Shown here: piece by piece, positions 45,873 through 54,558 of the stretch
How the letters are laid out: every line of letters begins with the position of its first letter
Position numbering within the stretch: position 1 is the first letter of the stretch
From: JAKVCB01 sp963578605
Lineage (GTDB): Bacteria > Planctomycetota > Planctomycetia > Pirellulales > Lacipirellulaceae
Assembly: GCA_963578605.1 (NCBI GenBank)
Contig: CAUZEA010000028.1
Coordinates: 1-56,330, forward strand
DNA: 56,330 nt
Direction of reading: 5' to 3'
Position numbers and translations under genes: made by a program
Notes under the pieces: model-generated
Told to the model about the DNA's origin: nothing
The model's input: only the letters and a program-made list of their open reading frames with translations
Databases searched by the model: none

Positions 45873-47774
45873 ATGTCACCACAGAACCGCCCGATTTCCC
45901 CGCATTCCCACTTTGCCAGCTTTGGCTGCTGGCTTGAAATGGAGAGTGAAGCCGAACGCGAGCGGCTGGAAGAACGTCGGGAGTTACAGTCCTCCGCAGC
46001 AGCTGAACGCACCGGTGAGACCTTGCTCGACATGGTAATTCGGAGTCACACCACCGGCCTTGGAGGGCGCTACCTGGTGACCTTCCACAAACGCGGCTTT
46101 CCCGACCGACTGCCGTGGCATCGTTTCAAGGTGGGCAGTCCGGTCAACGTCTCGGCCGAAGGTGAGGGCCGCACACTGCAAGGGGTTGTGAGTGCACGTC
46201 GGGGCGACTCTCTGGAAATTGCGTTGGGGGCGTGGCCCGAGGGCGAGCGCTTTCGAGTCGACATGATCTCCGACGAAATGACGCGAAAACGCCAGGAGAC
46301 CGCCATGGCGGTTGCCGAAGCTGCCACCGGGCGCCTCGGTCAGTTGCGTGACTTGCTGCTCTACCATCGCACGCCTACGTTCCAGTCGGAGGTAGAGGTT
46401 GAGCGATCGGAACAACTCAACGACGCGCAGCACGAGGCCGTGAAATTTGCCATGTCGGCCAACGATCTTGCCGTCATTCACGGACCACCCGGAACCGGCA
46501 AGACAACCACCGTGGTGGAGATTATTCGTCAAACCGTCGCCAATGGCCAGCGCGTGCTTGCCTGCGCCCCGAGCAACACCGCCGTCGACAACCTGTTGGA
46601 GCGACTGGTGATGGCCGGAGTCCAGGCTGTGCGCCTGGGACATCCGGCCCGGGTGTTGGACGTTGTGCGAGGGCAGACACTCGACGCACTGGTCGAAAAA
46701 CACGAGACGCAAATGCGGATTCGAAAAATGCTGCAGGAAGCCGAGCAGCTTGAGCGCAAAGCGAACCGCTTCACGCGCCGTCGACCTGCGCCAAGTCAGA
46801 AATACGAGCAGCGCCAGGAAGCACGCCAGTTGCGCAAACACGCAAGGTTGCTCGAACGGCATGCCATTAAGGACATCATTAACGAGGCAGAAGTTATTTG
46901 CGCAACCTGCAGCTTCGACTTCAGCATTCTGGAAGACCAGTCGTTCGACCTGCTTGTCATTGACGAAGCGTGTCAAAGTGTTGAACCTGCTTGCTGGGTG
47001 CCGCTACGGTTTGCAGACCGCATTGTGTTGGCGGGCGATCACTGCCAGCTCCCGCCAACGATTCTGTCCCTCCCCGCCGCCCGAGAGGGATTCGATGTCA
47101 GTCTCATGCAGAGGCTGGTTGAACAGTATGGAGATTCGGTGACACGACAGTTGATGGTGCAACACCGTATGCACGAACAAATCATGCAGTTCTCTTCGCA
47201 GTACTTCTACAGCGGTACCCTCGTGGCTGACTCGTCGGTTCGCAGCCATCGTTTGACCGACCTGCCGACCGTGGCTGCCGAAGAACTTGATGACACGCCC
47301 GTGGTCTATATCGATACGGCAGGCGCCGGCTGGGAAGAACAACAGGAACCTGACGGTCTGAGTCGACTGAATCCCCACGAAGGGCGTCTGGTGTTGGACC
47401 AGGTAACGGCCCTGTGCAACGCGGGTGTATCTCCACGGGACATCGCCGTGATCGCTCCCTATGCTGCCCAGGTACGGTGGCTCCGGCACCACGCAGAACA
47501 TGAAATGCTGGAAGTCGATACGGTCGATGGATTTCAAGGCCGTGAAAAAGAGGCCGTGATCATTTGCACCGTGCGCTCGAACAATCGTGGCGAGGTGGGA
47601 TTCCTGGCCGATGCCCGCCGGATGAACGTGGCCTTGACCCGCGCACGCCGAAAACTGATCGTCATTGGGGATAGCGACACACTTGCCACGGATCCGTTTT
47701 TTGCGCAACTACTGCAGTGGTTCGAAACGAGTGGCGCAACCCGTTCGGTGTGGGAGATAATGCCCGATCTCTAG
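45873..47774 (+). CDS. SF1 helicase (IGHMBP2/SMUBP-2-like)
   Basis: A 633-residue superfamily-1 helicase. Walker A GPPGTGKTTT is at about 204-213, preceded by LNDAQHEAVKFAM (Q motif). Then come CAPSNTAVDNLLERL (Ia), VIDEACQS (Walker B, II), LAGDHCQLPPT (III), QHRMHEQIMQFSSQYF (IV), VDTVDGFQGREKEAVIICT (V) and NVALTRARRKLIVIGD (VI). The N-terminal 180 residues form a small beta-barrel as in SMUBP-2/UPF1 helicases. These proteins unwind DNA/RNA hybrids or DNA 5' to 3'. The ATG at 45873 (MSPQNRPISPHS) is preferred because the 26 residues before it look non-conserved. It stands alone. Confidence 0.87.
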   Translation: MSPQNRPISPHSHFASFGCWLEMESEAERERLEERRELQSSAAAERTGETLLDMVIRSHTTGLGGRYLVTFHKRGFPDRLPWHRFKVGSPVNVSAEGEGRTLQGVVSARRGDSLEIALGAWPEGERFRVDMISDEMTRKRQETAMAVAEAATGRLGQLRDLLLYHRTPTFQSEVEVERSEQLNDAQHEAVKFAMSANDLAVIHGPPGTGKTTTVVEIIRQTVANGQRVLACAPSNTAVDNLLERLVMAGVQAVRLGHPARVLDVVRGQTLDALVEKHETQMRIRKMLQEAEQLERKANRFTRRRPAPSQKYEQRQEARQLRKHARLLERHAIKDIINEAEVICATCSFDFSILEDQSFDLLVIDEACQSVEPACWVPLRFADRIVLAGDHCQLPPTILSLPAAREGFDVSLMQRLVEQYGDSVTRQLMVQHRMHEQIMQFSSQYFYSGTLVADSSVRSHRLTDLPTVAAEELDDTPVVYIDTAGAGWEEQQEPDGLSRLNPHEGRLVLDQVTALCNAGVSPRDIAVIAPYAAQVRWLRHHAEHEMLEVDTVDGFQGREKEAVIICTVRSNNRGEVGFLADARRMNVALTRARRKLIVIGDSDTLATDPFFAQLLQWFETSGATRSVWEIMPDL

Positions 47775-47895
47775 GGCTCAAAACACTCCCTGTGCGGACA
47801 GGTTTCCCCGCCGCTTGTAGTTCTCTGGAAAAATCGTCTGGCAGGTTCATGAGCCATGCGGTTTTCGGCAGCGACCATCATGCCGGGCGTAGTAC

Positions 47896-47970
47896 GACCG
47901 GGACCTCTTCGCGTTCCTCAAACAGCTGGCCGCGGAAGTGTTAAATGGCAAGAGTTGACCCCAATTCCTG
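47896..47970. repeat. Dispersed intergenic repeat, copy B
   Basis: Second copy of the repeat at 43007-43080, with the shared parts CCTCAAACAGCTGGCC, GAAGTG and AATGGCAAGAGTTGA. It lies in the gap between the helicase gene and the Yip1-like gene. Confidence 0.65.
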
Positions 47971-48015
47971 CCATCGTTCACGAACCGGTCGATGGTCGTA
48001 CGGGGCCGCAAATTC

Positions 48016-48558
48016 TCATGGTTGCGGTTCCGCTCCATTGCCCAGCCACATCATGACCAGGCCAAGGATCACGACTTGGATCACCCAGCCGATCCCGCAG
48101 ACGAGAATTGCCCTTCCTGTACTGCGATAGTCAAGCGCCTGCCGGACGGCAATGATCATCGCGACCAGCATCCAGATGGCACATCCGAGAAACACGATTT
48201 GCGTGAATCCCGGTATGATGCCTAATATTCGCAACAATCCGGGCGAGCTCGCGAATCCAATTGTCCGGAGCAACTGCCCCACATCGGCTTCGGTCTCCGC
48301 TTCGGGTAGGAACCTGGTCCCGATGAAGTAAGTGAGAAACGCCCAGATGTACCAGGCGAGTAGCGCGGCTATCGTCCCCGTGAGTAGCACGATCAGCCCC
48401 CCATTGCCCGCGCTGCCGATACCGACTCCGGCTGCCAGGCTCGAAAGCACCACGACGAGCATCGCCTGCCCGGTGGCGCCAGTGTCGGCCTCCACTTCTT
48501 CATACAGGCTAACGTCCAGTTTTGCCGCGCGGATCATGCGATTGCGGAGGCTTGCCAT
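48016..48558 (-). CDS. Yip1-family membrane protein
   Basis: The 180-residue protein has an amphipathic N terminus (RNRMIRAAKLDVSLYEEVEA) followed by four to five hydrophobic helices: AMLVVVLSSLAAGVGIGS, GGLIVLLTGTIAALLAWYIW, LRILGIIPGFTQIVFLGCAI and AILVCGIGWVIQVVILGLVM. The spacing and the TIGFASSPGLLRILGIIPG motif match bacterial Yip1-domain proteins, of unknown function. AGGAGA lies just before the ATG on the minus strand (TCTCCTTT at 48564-48571). It is isolated from other genes. Confidence 0.75.
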   Translation of the reverse strand: MASLRNRMIRAAKLDVSLYEEVEADTGATGQAMLVVVLSSLAAGVGIGSAGNGGLIVLLTGTIAALLAWYIWAFLTYFIGTRFLPEAETEADVGQLLRTIGFASSPGLLRILGIIPGFTQIVFLGCAIWMLVAMIIAVRQALDYRSTGRAILVCGIGWVIQVVILGLVMMWLGNGAEPQP

Positions 48559-48624
48559 GGTATCTCTCCTTTGGCTGGTCGAGAATGTTGGCTGGTCGAG
48601 AATTTCCCGCTCTCAGAATATCGG

Positions 48625-48702
48625 CTTCCCATGATTTTTCACAAGCCGAACTTCCCATGATTTTTCACAAGCCGAACTTCCCATGATTTTTCACAAGCCG
48701 AA
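48625..48702. repeat. Three perfect 26-bp tandem repeats
   Basis: Units at 48625-48650, 48651-48676 and 48677-48702 each begin CTTCCCATGATTTTT and end CACAAGCCGAA. All three are identical. They start 66 bp upstream of the Yip1-like gene's ATG (reading leftward), so they could be regulatory or a slippage product. There are no spacers, so it is not a CRISPR array. Confidence 0.9.
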
Positions 48703-49119
48703 TATGCGATTTGCCGTCAGGGAGAATCCCGGTCAGGGCCCTTTCATTGGGCCCTCGAGTGCGTAAGCGGCTGGAGGAAAACATCATGACCGACAGGTTA
48801 CTTGCTCTTGTTGCAATCACTTTCGGGTCAGGTGTGTTTACAAAGCAGCCCACGACCGCCATTAGGTTTGTGGAGCAATGCAAAACCGACGGAATCCGCG
48901 TTTTCCAGCCCGGAATTCTGTATTTTCTCGGCAATCATGGCCGCCCCAGCGGGCCCCCGCGCGTGGCCGTGCTGCGTTGTTCCTCTTGTGACATTCGAAC
49001 TAGAATAGTTCACCCTCGTAGAGTCCACCGTATTCCACTCCTGTCGCTTGCCGAAAAATCACCGATCTCGACGACCGATCACGCAGGGCGGTGACCACCC
49101 CGGCAGTTGGAGCCTTTCC
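48703..49119. other. Intergenic stretch without recognised gene
   Basis: The open frames on either strand (for example 48711-49094) show no family features. The stretch separates the repeat array from the isomerase/epimerase gene. Confidence 0.45.
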
Positions 49120-50037
49120 ATGAAACTTGGATTCGTTAGCGCAATACTTCCTGATTTGTCCTTGGAGGAAGTTGTTCGATTCGCGGCCGAAACCGGATAC
49201 ACATGCGTCGAATTGATGTGCTGGCCGGTGAGCAAGGCAGAGCGGAGATATGCAGGAGTGACGCACGTAGACGTTACCGACTTTAAGACCGAGCACGTCT
49301 CGCCCATTCAGGAACTGGTTGCGCAGTACGATATTGAGATCAGTGGGCTGGGATATTATCCCAACCCGCTGTCGCCCGATCCGCAAGAGGCGCAACAGGC
49401 GACCGACCACATCTGCAAGGTGATCCGGGCCACAGCCATGCTCGGTTTAGAGCAGATCAATACGTTCATCGGTCGTGACTGGACCCGCTCGGTCGAGGAC
49501 AACTGGCCGCGCTTTCTCGAGGTCTGGCAGCCGATTGTCGGTTTTGCTGAAGACCAGGGCGTGCGGATTGGTATCGAGAACTGCCCGATGCTGTTCACGG
49601 CCGACGAGTGGCCTGGTGGCAAGAACCTGGCCATATCCCCGGCCATCTGGGAGCGGATGTTCAACGACATTGGCAGCGACAAACTGGGGCTGAACTACGA
49701 CCCGTCGCACATGATCTGGCAGCAGATGAACTACTTGCAGCCGATCCGCGATTTTGCCGATCGGATCTTTCACGTTCATGCCAAGGATGCCCTGCTGGAT
49801 CGCCAGCGGTTGGACCAGGTTGGTATTCTGGCGCATCCGCTGGACTACCACACTCCCAAACTTCCAGGGCTTGGCGACGTGGATTGGGGTCAGTTCTTTT
49901 CGGTGCTCGGTGACGTTGGTTATGCCGGTCCGGTGTGTGTTGAGGTGGAAGACCGGGAGTTCGACGGATCGCTGGAATCCTGTCGGGAGGCCCTGCGCCG
50001 GAGTGCCCGTTACCTGCGTGAGTTCCTGCCAGGCTGA
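49120..50037 (+). CDS. Sugar phosphate isomerase/epimerase (AP_endonuc_2 TIM barrel)
   Basis: The 305-residue protein starts MKLGFVSAILPDLSLEEVV and has the xylose-isomerase-like barrel: FAAETGYTCVELMCWPVSKA, HICKVIRATAMLGLEQINTF, GIENCPMLFTADEWPGGKNL (metal-binding Glu), LGLNYDPSHMIWQQMNYLQP (Asp and His ligands), RIFHVHAKDALLDRQRLDQV and VCVEVEDREFDGSLESCREA. Such enzymes isomerise or epimerise sugars, inosose or hydroxypyruvate using a divalent metal. The start was placed at 49120 rather than at an upstream in-frame start (49048), since the barrel begins at MKLGFVSA. It is unlinked to other sugar genes, so the substrate is open. Confidence 0.82.
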   Translation: MKLGFVSAILPDLSLEEVVRFAAETGYTCVELMCWPVSKAERRYAGVTHVDVTDFKTEHVSPIQELVAQYDIEISGLGYYPNPLSPDPQEAQQATDHICKVIRATAMLGLEQINTFIGRDWTRSVEDNWPRFLEVWQPIVGFAEDQGVRIGIENCPMLFTADEWPGGKNLAISPAIWERMFNDIGSDKLGLNYDPSHMIWQQMNYLQPIRDFADRIFHVHAKDALLDRQRLDQVGILAHPLDYHTPKLPGLGDVDWGQFFSVLGDVGYAGPVCVEVEDREFDGSLESCREALRRSARYLREFLPG

Positions 50038-50393
50038 AAATCGGTGGTCCCATATTGGCTTTGTTGTACACGGTCTGCGAACCTTCCCGCGACGACTGGT
50101 CTGTCCGCGCCACCTCTTTACGTCAATGTAGCAGTTGTGCCCCGGAAATTCCTCTCGTTCGGTGGTATAACGTGACCGTGGAGTGCGTAAACGCCCGGCG
50201 AATTAACCACCCAGAGGGCACGCTGGGACCCGGAAATGTTGGGTGGCTGGAGGTACAATTCTGGAACAAATTTCCCGGCAATCCGTAGGAAATTGCAAAG
50301 GGCCGCTGCCCAGCGAGTCTCTTGCCCACGCGGGTTGAACCTGCCGCAGGGAACGGCCCTCGTTAACGGCACGCCCTGGTGGAGGGCGACGTA
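50038..50393. other. Intergenic stretch without recognised gene
   Basis: No protein family or RNA gene was recognised in this stretch, upstream of the putative operon promoter. The open frame on the complementary strand lacks family features. Confidence 0.4.
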
Positions 50394-50421
50394 TTGACGC
50401 GATTTTGGCCTACCGTAAATA
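50394..50421 (+). promoter_or_regulatory. Putative promoter of the moxR-bat operon
   Basis: TTGACG at 50394-50399 and TAAATA at 50416-50421 are spaced by 16 bp; a shifted AATAAT gives an 18-bp spacing. It lies about 100 bp upstream of the moxR start, giving a leader of that length. The -35 is strong, the -10 weaker. Confidence 0.5.
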
Positions 50422-50522
50422 ATAGGGTCATTTCCCTTCCCTGCCGGCATTAGCTGCCACCCGGTCAAGGTGGGGGCCGAATTTTTATCCAACGTGAAAT
50501 AACTGTTTTTGGAATCCGGAAC

Positions 50523-51521
50523 ATGACAACAACACGCGAAAAAATCGACAGTTTGACAACCCAGATCAACTCCCAGCGCGAACCCTTTCGACAGCTTACT
50601 TCGGAGGTTAACCGCGTGATGGTGGGTCAGGATGAATTGATGCACCGGATGCTCGTCGGTCTGTTGACCGGTGGGCACCTGCTGATCGAAGGGGTACCAG
50701 GACTGGCAAAAACAACCGCCGTGGCAAGCCTGGCCAAAGCGGTGAACACCGGGTTTCAGCGGATCCAGTTTACGCCAGACTTATTGCCTGCCGACTTGAT
50801 CGGAACACAAATTTATCGGCCCCAGGACCAGTCGTTCGTGGTTCAGAAAGGCCCTATCTTTTCGAACCTGATACTGGCCGACGAAATTAACCGGGCACCG
50901 GCGAAGGTTCAAAGCGCGCTCCTCGAAGCGATGCAGGAACGACAAATCACGATCGGTAGTGAAACCTTCCAGCTTGATGATCCGTTTCTCGTGATGGCAA
51001 CCCAGAATCCCGTGGAGCAGGAAGGGACCTATAATCTTCCAGAGGCTCAAACGGATCGTTTCATGTTGAAGGTGGTTATTGGTTATCCAAACCGGGACGA
51101 AGAGCTCCAGATTTTGCGCCGCATGGGCAAGACCAGCAATTCATTTGAAGTTCGCCCCGTGATGGGTCCAGCAGAGATCAAGGCGGCCCGCGCCTTGATC
51201 GATGAAATTCACATCGATGAAAAAGTCGAGGAGTACATTGTCGACCTGATCATGGCTACCCGGAACCCGGAGGCGTATGGACTGAGCCTGGGGCCGATGA
51301 TCCGCTACGGGGGATCGCCCCGAGCGACGATCAACCTCACGCTGGCTGCCAAGGCTGCCGCGTTTCTGGCTGGTCGGGCTTATGTGACCCCGGCAGATGT
51401 CAAAGAAATGGCACTCGACGTGTTGCGGCACCGAGTCGTAATCACCTACGAAGCAGAAGCAGAAGACCGAACGTCAGAGTCGATTGTCACCGAAATTGTA
51501 AATCACGTTCCACTTCCCTGA
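50523..51521 (+). CDS. moxR: MoxR-family AAA+ ATPase
   Basis: The 332-residue protein has Walker A GVPGLAKT at residues 57-64, Walker B LILADEINRAP at 116-126, the sensor-1 segment FLVMATQNPVEQEGTYNLPEAQTD and the C-terminal lid with GGSPRATINLTLAAKAAAFL. It belongs to the MRP subfamily of MoxR chaperones, which act with VWA-domain proteins to fold or insert cofactors into target complexes. It is the first gene of the moxR, DUF58, batD-like, batA, batB/C operon; 123 bp separate it from the next gene. It is cytoplasmic and likely couples ATP hydrolysis to the Bat proteins. Confidence 0.9.
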   Translation: MTTTREKIDSLTTQINSQREPFRQLTSEVNRVMVGQDELMHRMLVGLLTGGHLLIEGVPGLAKTTAVASLAKAVNTGFQRIQFTPDLLPADLIGTQIYRPQDQSFVVQKGPIFSNLILADEINRAPAKVQSALLEAMQERQITIGSETFQLDDPFLVMATQNPVEQEGTYNLPEAQTDRFMLKVVIGYPNRDEELQILRRMGKTSNSFEVRPVMGPAEIKAARALIDEIHIDEKVEEYIVDLIMATRNPEAYGLSLGPMIRYGGSPRATINLTLAAKAAAFLAGRAYVTPADVKEMALDVLRHRVVITYEAEAEDRTSESIVTEIVNHVPLP

Positions 51522-51644
51522 TCGGTTGTACCTGGCGGCCACGGTCACGACCGGCGGGCCGGCAGGAAAGATGGACTTCCGTAAGGTTGTTGTCCCTCAC
51601 CGGGCAGCGAGACTTGAGGCAGGAAGGAGGGACTTTTAACTGCC

Positions 51645-52520
51645 GTGATCCCACCAGAATTTTTACGTAAAATACGTCGCATTCAAATTCGCAGCTCGCA
51701 TAAAGTCGACGAGTTGTTGGCCGGTTCATGGCATTCGGCCTTCAAGGGCCAGGGGATCGAGTTCGAAGAGGTTCGGCCGTACCAGGTTGGCGATGATGTG
51801 CATTCGATCGACTGGAACGTAACGGCCCGTAGTGACCGGCCGTTCGTCAAGTTGTTTCGCGAAGAACGCGAAATGTCGGTCATGTTGCTGGTCGACTTGA
51901 GCCTCTCGCAAAATTTTGGCAGTTCAACCCAGACCAAGCGCGAGCTGGTGGGTGAGTTGGGAGCGACGCTTGCCATGTCTGCCATTAAAAACAATGATCG
52001 GGTTGGGCTGACATTGTTCACCAGCGACGTCGAGAAAAGTATTCCGCCGAGTAAAGGGCCAACGCACGTCCTGCGGCTGATTCGCGAGCTGTTGTACTGT
52101 GAGCCGATGGGAACCGGTACCAATTTGCGGCGGGCACTCGAACATCTCAACCGTACCAGCAAACGTCGTTCGGTGGTCTTTTTGATCAGTGACTTTCAGG
52201 ACTCTGGTTTCGAGACCGTGCTGAAAGTCGCCCGCCGCCGGCACGATATCATCCCGGTGGTGGTCAGTGACCCGCGTGAAACAGAAATTCCCGATGTCGG
52301 CCTGGTGCGACTGCAGGATGCCGAAACGGGCGAAGTGGTCATGCTCGATACGGCCAGGAGAAAAAACCGCGATCTTTATCAACAGCTTGGTTCGCAGCAG
52401 GCAGAAAATCGCGATGCTGCGCTCCGCCGATTGGAAATGGAGCCGATCCACCTGGTCGCCGGTGAAGATCTCGTCAGACCACTGAGGCGCTATTTTGATG
52501 TGCGGGAGGGACGAAAGTGA
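51645..52520 (+). CDS. DUF58 (VWA-like) protein
   Basis: The 291-residue protein begins with GTG (MIPPEFLRKIRRIQIRSSHK). It contains the DUF58 signature GQGIEFEEVRPYQVGDDVHS followed by DWNVTARSDRPFVKLFREE and MSVMLLVDLSLSQNFGSS, in which DLSLS is a MIDAS-like motif. DUF58 proteins lack transmembrane helices and act next to MoxR in Bat operons. AGGAAGGAGG ends 14 nt before the GTG, a long but acceptable spacing. The stop overlaps the GTG start of the next gene (GTGA at 52517-52520). Confidence 0.85.
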   Translation: MIPPEFLRKIRRIQIRSSHKVDELLAGSWHSAFKGQGIEFEEVRPYQVGDDVHSIDWNVTARSDRPFVKLFREEREMSVMLLVDLSLSQNFGSSTQTKRELVGELGATLAMSAIKNNDRVGLTLFTSDVEKSIPPSKGPTHVLRLIRELLYCEPMGTGTNLRRALEHLNRTSKRRSVVFLISDFQDSGFETVLKVARRRHDIIPVVVSDPRETEIPDVGLVRLQDAETGEVVMLDTARRKNRDLYQQLGSQQAENRDAALRRLEMEPIHLVAGEDLVRPLRRYFDVREGRK

Positions 52521-53485
52521 ACAAGGTAAGTTGTTTTTTTTTGGTGATGTTCGTAACTGCCATCGCAGGTGGGATGCAAAGCCTGGCCGGTGATGTCGCG
52601 GTATCGGTAGACATCAGCAAGAATTCGGTGCAGGTGGCAGAACCCTTTACCGTGGAAACCCGGGTCACCGCACCCGCCGGTACCCGCGTGAATTTTCCCG
52701 AAGTTCCAACCGCTTTCGGCGAACTGGAAGTTCTTGACTCGCAAGATACGTTTGATATTCCCGATCCACACGATCCGGCGCTCCGCAGCTGGACACGACA
52801 AGTGACCCTCGAAAGCCTGGTGGCCGGTGAACATGGGATTCCCAGCCAGGAAATTCAAACCGAGCGCGACTCGAAAAAAGAGGTTCTCCGGACCCCGCGG
52901 CAGCAGGTGCAAGTTGTGAGTGTGCTTGAAAACCAGGTCGACCCTTTAAGCTTTCGCGATATCAAAAGTGTTGTCGATGTCGAGGTGCCCGAGGATGTGT
53001 CGTATGCCTGGGTAGCCTGGCTGGCAGCTGGCGTGGTCACACTGGGAGCATGCACCGCTGCGGTGGCGATCGTTGCGACCCGTAGAAAATGGGCGACGCC
53101 ACGACAGTGGGCCGTCGGCGAACTGGACCAACTACAGCAGGCTTGTGCCACCGAGACGCCAGGCACCAAGGCCCTGTTTGCCCAGCTTGAAATGATTGTC
53201 AAAACGTACCTGGAGGTTCAGTTTTCTATTCCGGCGACCAGGCAAACCACAAACCAGTTGCTCGAGGAAGTGGCGTTGGTCGACGGTACGAGTGACCTCG
53301 CGGGAAAGCTGGCCGACCTGCTTAAGGCAGCCGACCAGGCCAAGTATGCGGGCTGGGAATTGGACTCTAGAGAACTCAAAAAGGCGATCGAAGAAGCCCG
53401 TGATCTGATCGTTGCGATGGATCATTCCAGCAGCCTTGCCCTGGCCCATCCCCCTGGCACACCCGAAAAACGGGAGGAATCCTGA
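52517..53485 (+). CDS. BatD-like membrane protein
   Basis: The 322-residue protein has a signal peptide (NKVSCFFLVMFVTAIAGGMQ), a beta-rich periplasmic domain (VSVDISKNSVQVAEPFTVET, then NFPEVPTAFGELEVLDSQDT) resembling the BatD/DUF4381-type oxygen-tolerance domain, a transmembrane helix (VAWLAAGVVTLGACTAAVAI) near 172-190, and a cytoplasmic helical tail (LDQLQQACATETPGTKALF). Together with neighbours it would form part of the Bat membrane complex. It is coupled to both neighbours, by a GTGA overlap upstream and TGATG downstream. The name rests on position and fold and is less certain than for BatA or BatB. Confidence 0.7.
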   Translation: MNKVSCFFLVMFVTAIAGGMQSLAGDVAVSVDISKNSVQVAEPFTVETRVTAPAGTRVNFPEVPTAFGELEVLDSQDTFDIPDPHDPALRSWTRQVTLESLVAGEHGIPSQEIQTERDSKKEVLRTPRQQVQVVSVLENQVDPLSFRDIKSVVDVEVPEDVSYAWVAWLAAGVVTLGACTAAVAIVATRRKWATPRQWAVGELDQLQQACATETPGTKALFAQLEMIVKTYLEVQFSIPATRQTTNQLLEEVALVDGTSDLAGKLADLLKAADQAKYAGWELDSRELKKAIEEARDLIVAMDHSSSLALAHPPGTPEKREES

Positions 53486-54555
53486 TGTTTTACTCCCCGT
53501 GGTTTTTTGGACTGTTGCTCTTTTTGCCGGTGGTTGCCTGGTGGTTGTTTGGCCGTCGGCGAAAATCGGCGATCCGTTTCAGTTCGGTTGGCATTGCCAG
53601 GTCGATTGCACCTACCTTTCGGCAGCGAATACTGTGGTTGCCCAAGGCGCTTACGATCGCGGCCTTGCTGTTTTTGATCGTGGGCCTGGCCCGACCGCGC
53701 GAAGGGCGCGAGCAAACCGTCGTTGACAGCGAGGGGATCGCGATTGAAATGGTCGTTGATCGGAGCGGAAGTATGCGAGCGATGGATTTTAAAGTGGACG
53801 GTGAGCATGTTGACCGCTTGACGGCCATCAAGAACGTTGCCGGCAAGTTCGTCGCGGGAGGCGACCAACTCGAGGGCAGGTTCGCCGACCTCATCGGGTT
53901 GATCACGTTTGCCGGGTACGCCGATGGCATCACACCACCAACACTGGATTACGCCTTCGTGGTCGCCAACCTGAACAACACCCAAATTGTCACCCAGCGT
54001 GATGAGGATGGTACGGCAATTGGCGACGCGATTGCACTGGCAGTTGAGAATCTCAATGCGCTCGACGACCGCCAGCCGGAAAAAATAAAAAGCAAAGTCG
54101 TGATCCTGTTGACCGACGGCGAGAATAACGCGGGTGATCTCGATCCGGTTGCGGCAGCCGAAGTTGCCCAAACGATGGGAGTCAAGGTCTACACGATTGG
54201 AGTTGGAACCAAGGGAAAGGCACCCATTCCTGTTAAGGATCCATTTTCGGGACGGCAAGTGGTTCGCTGGATGTCCGTCAACATCGATGAAGAGACCCTC
54301 AAAGCAGTCGCCGAAACGACCGGCGGAAAATATTTTCGTGCCACCGATACCGATTCGCTCACGAAAATTTATGAAGAAATTGACCGGCTCGAAAAAACAA
54401 AGGTTCAGGCCGATCATTTTGTCGACTACCGCGAACTGGCCGTTCAGTCTTTTCACGTTGGATCCTTTACCGTACCACCGTTGTTGCTTGTCGCTTTTGT
54501 GTTGCTGGCGGCGCGCGTTGTGTTGCAGCACACCTGGCTGAGAGAATTTGCATAA
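53485..54555 (+). CDS. batA: BatA-like VWA membrane protein
   Basis: The 356-residue protein has two N-terminal helices (FFGLLLFLPVVAWWLFG and LTIAALLFLIVGLA), then a von Willebrand A domain with a full MIDAS: VVDRSGSM (Asp92, Ser94, Ser96), a TFAGYAD threonine-loop and ILLTDGENNAGDLD for the distal Asp, followed by a C-terminal helix (LLLVAFVLLAARVVLQHTWL). In the Bacteroides aerotolerance operon this is BatA, an inner-membrane periplasmic VWA protein involved in stress tolerance. Its start lies in the stop of the BatD-like gene (TGATG), and batB follows after 3 bp. Confidence 0.87.
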   Translation: MFYSPWFFGLLLFLPVVAWWLFGRRRKSAIRFSSVGIARSIAPTFRQRILWLPKALTIAALLFLIVGLARPREGREQTVVDSEGIAIEMVVDRSGSMRAMDFKVDGEHVDRLTAIKNVAGKFVAGGDQLEGRFADLIGLITFAGYADGITPPTLDYAFVVANLNNTQIVTQRDEDGTAIGDAIALAVENLNALDDRQPEKIKSKVVILLTDGENNAGDLDPVAAAEVAQTMGVKVYTIGVGTKGKAPIPVKDPFSGRQVVRWMSVNIDEETLKAVAETTGGKYFRATDTDSLTKIYEEIDRLEKTKVQADHFVDYRELAVQSFHVGSFTVPPLLLVAFVLLAARVVLQHTWLREFA

Positions 54556-54558
54556 GTC

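Noticed and set aside
48625..48702. CRISPR-like array
   Set aside because: Units are contiguous with no spacers, only three copies, and no cas genes are present.
48711..49094. A 127-codon frame before the isomerase gene
   Set aside because: No family features, and it overlaps the true start region of the isomerase without a coupling signal.
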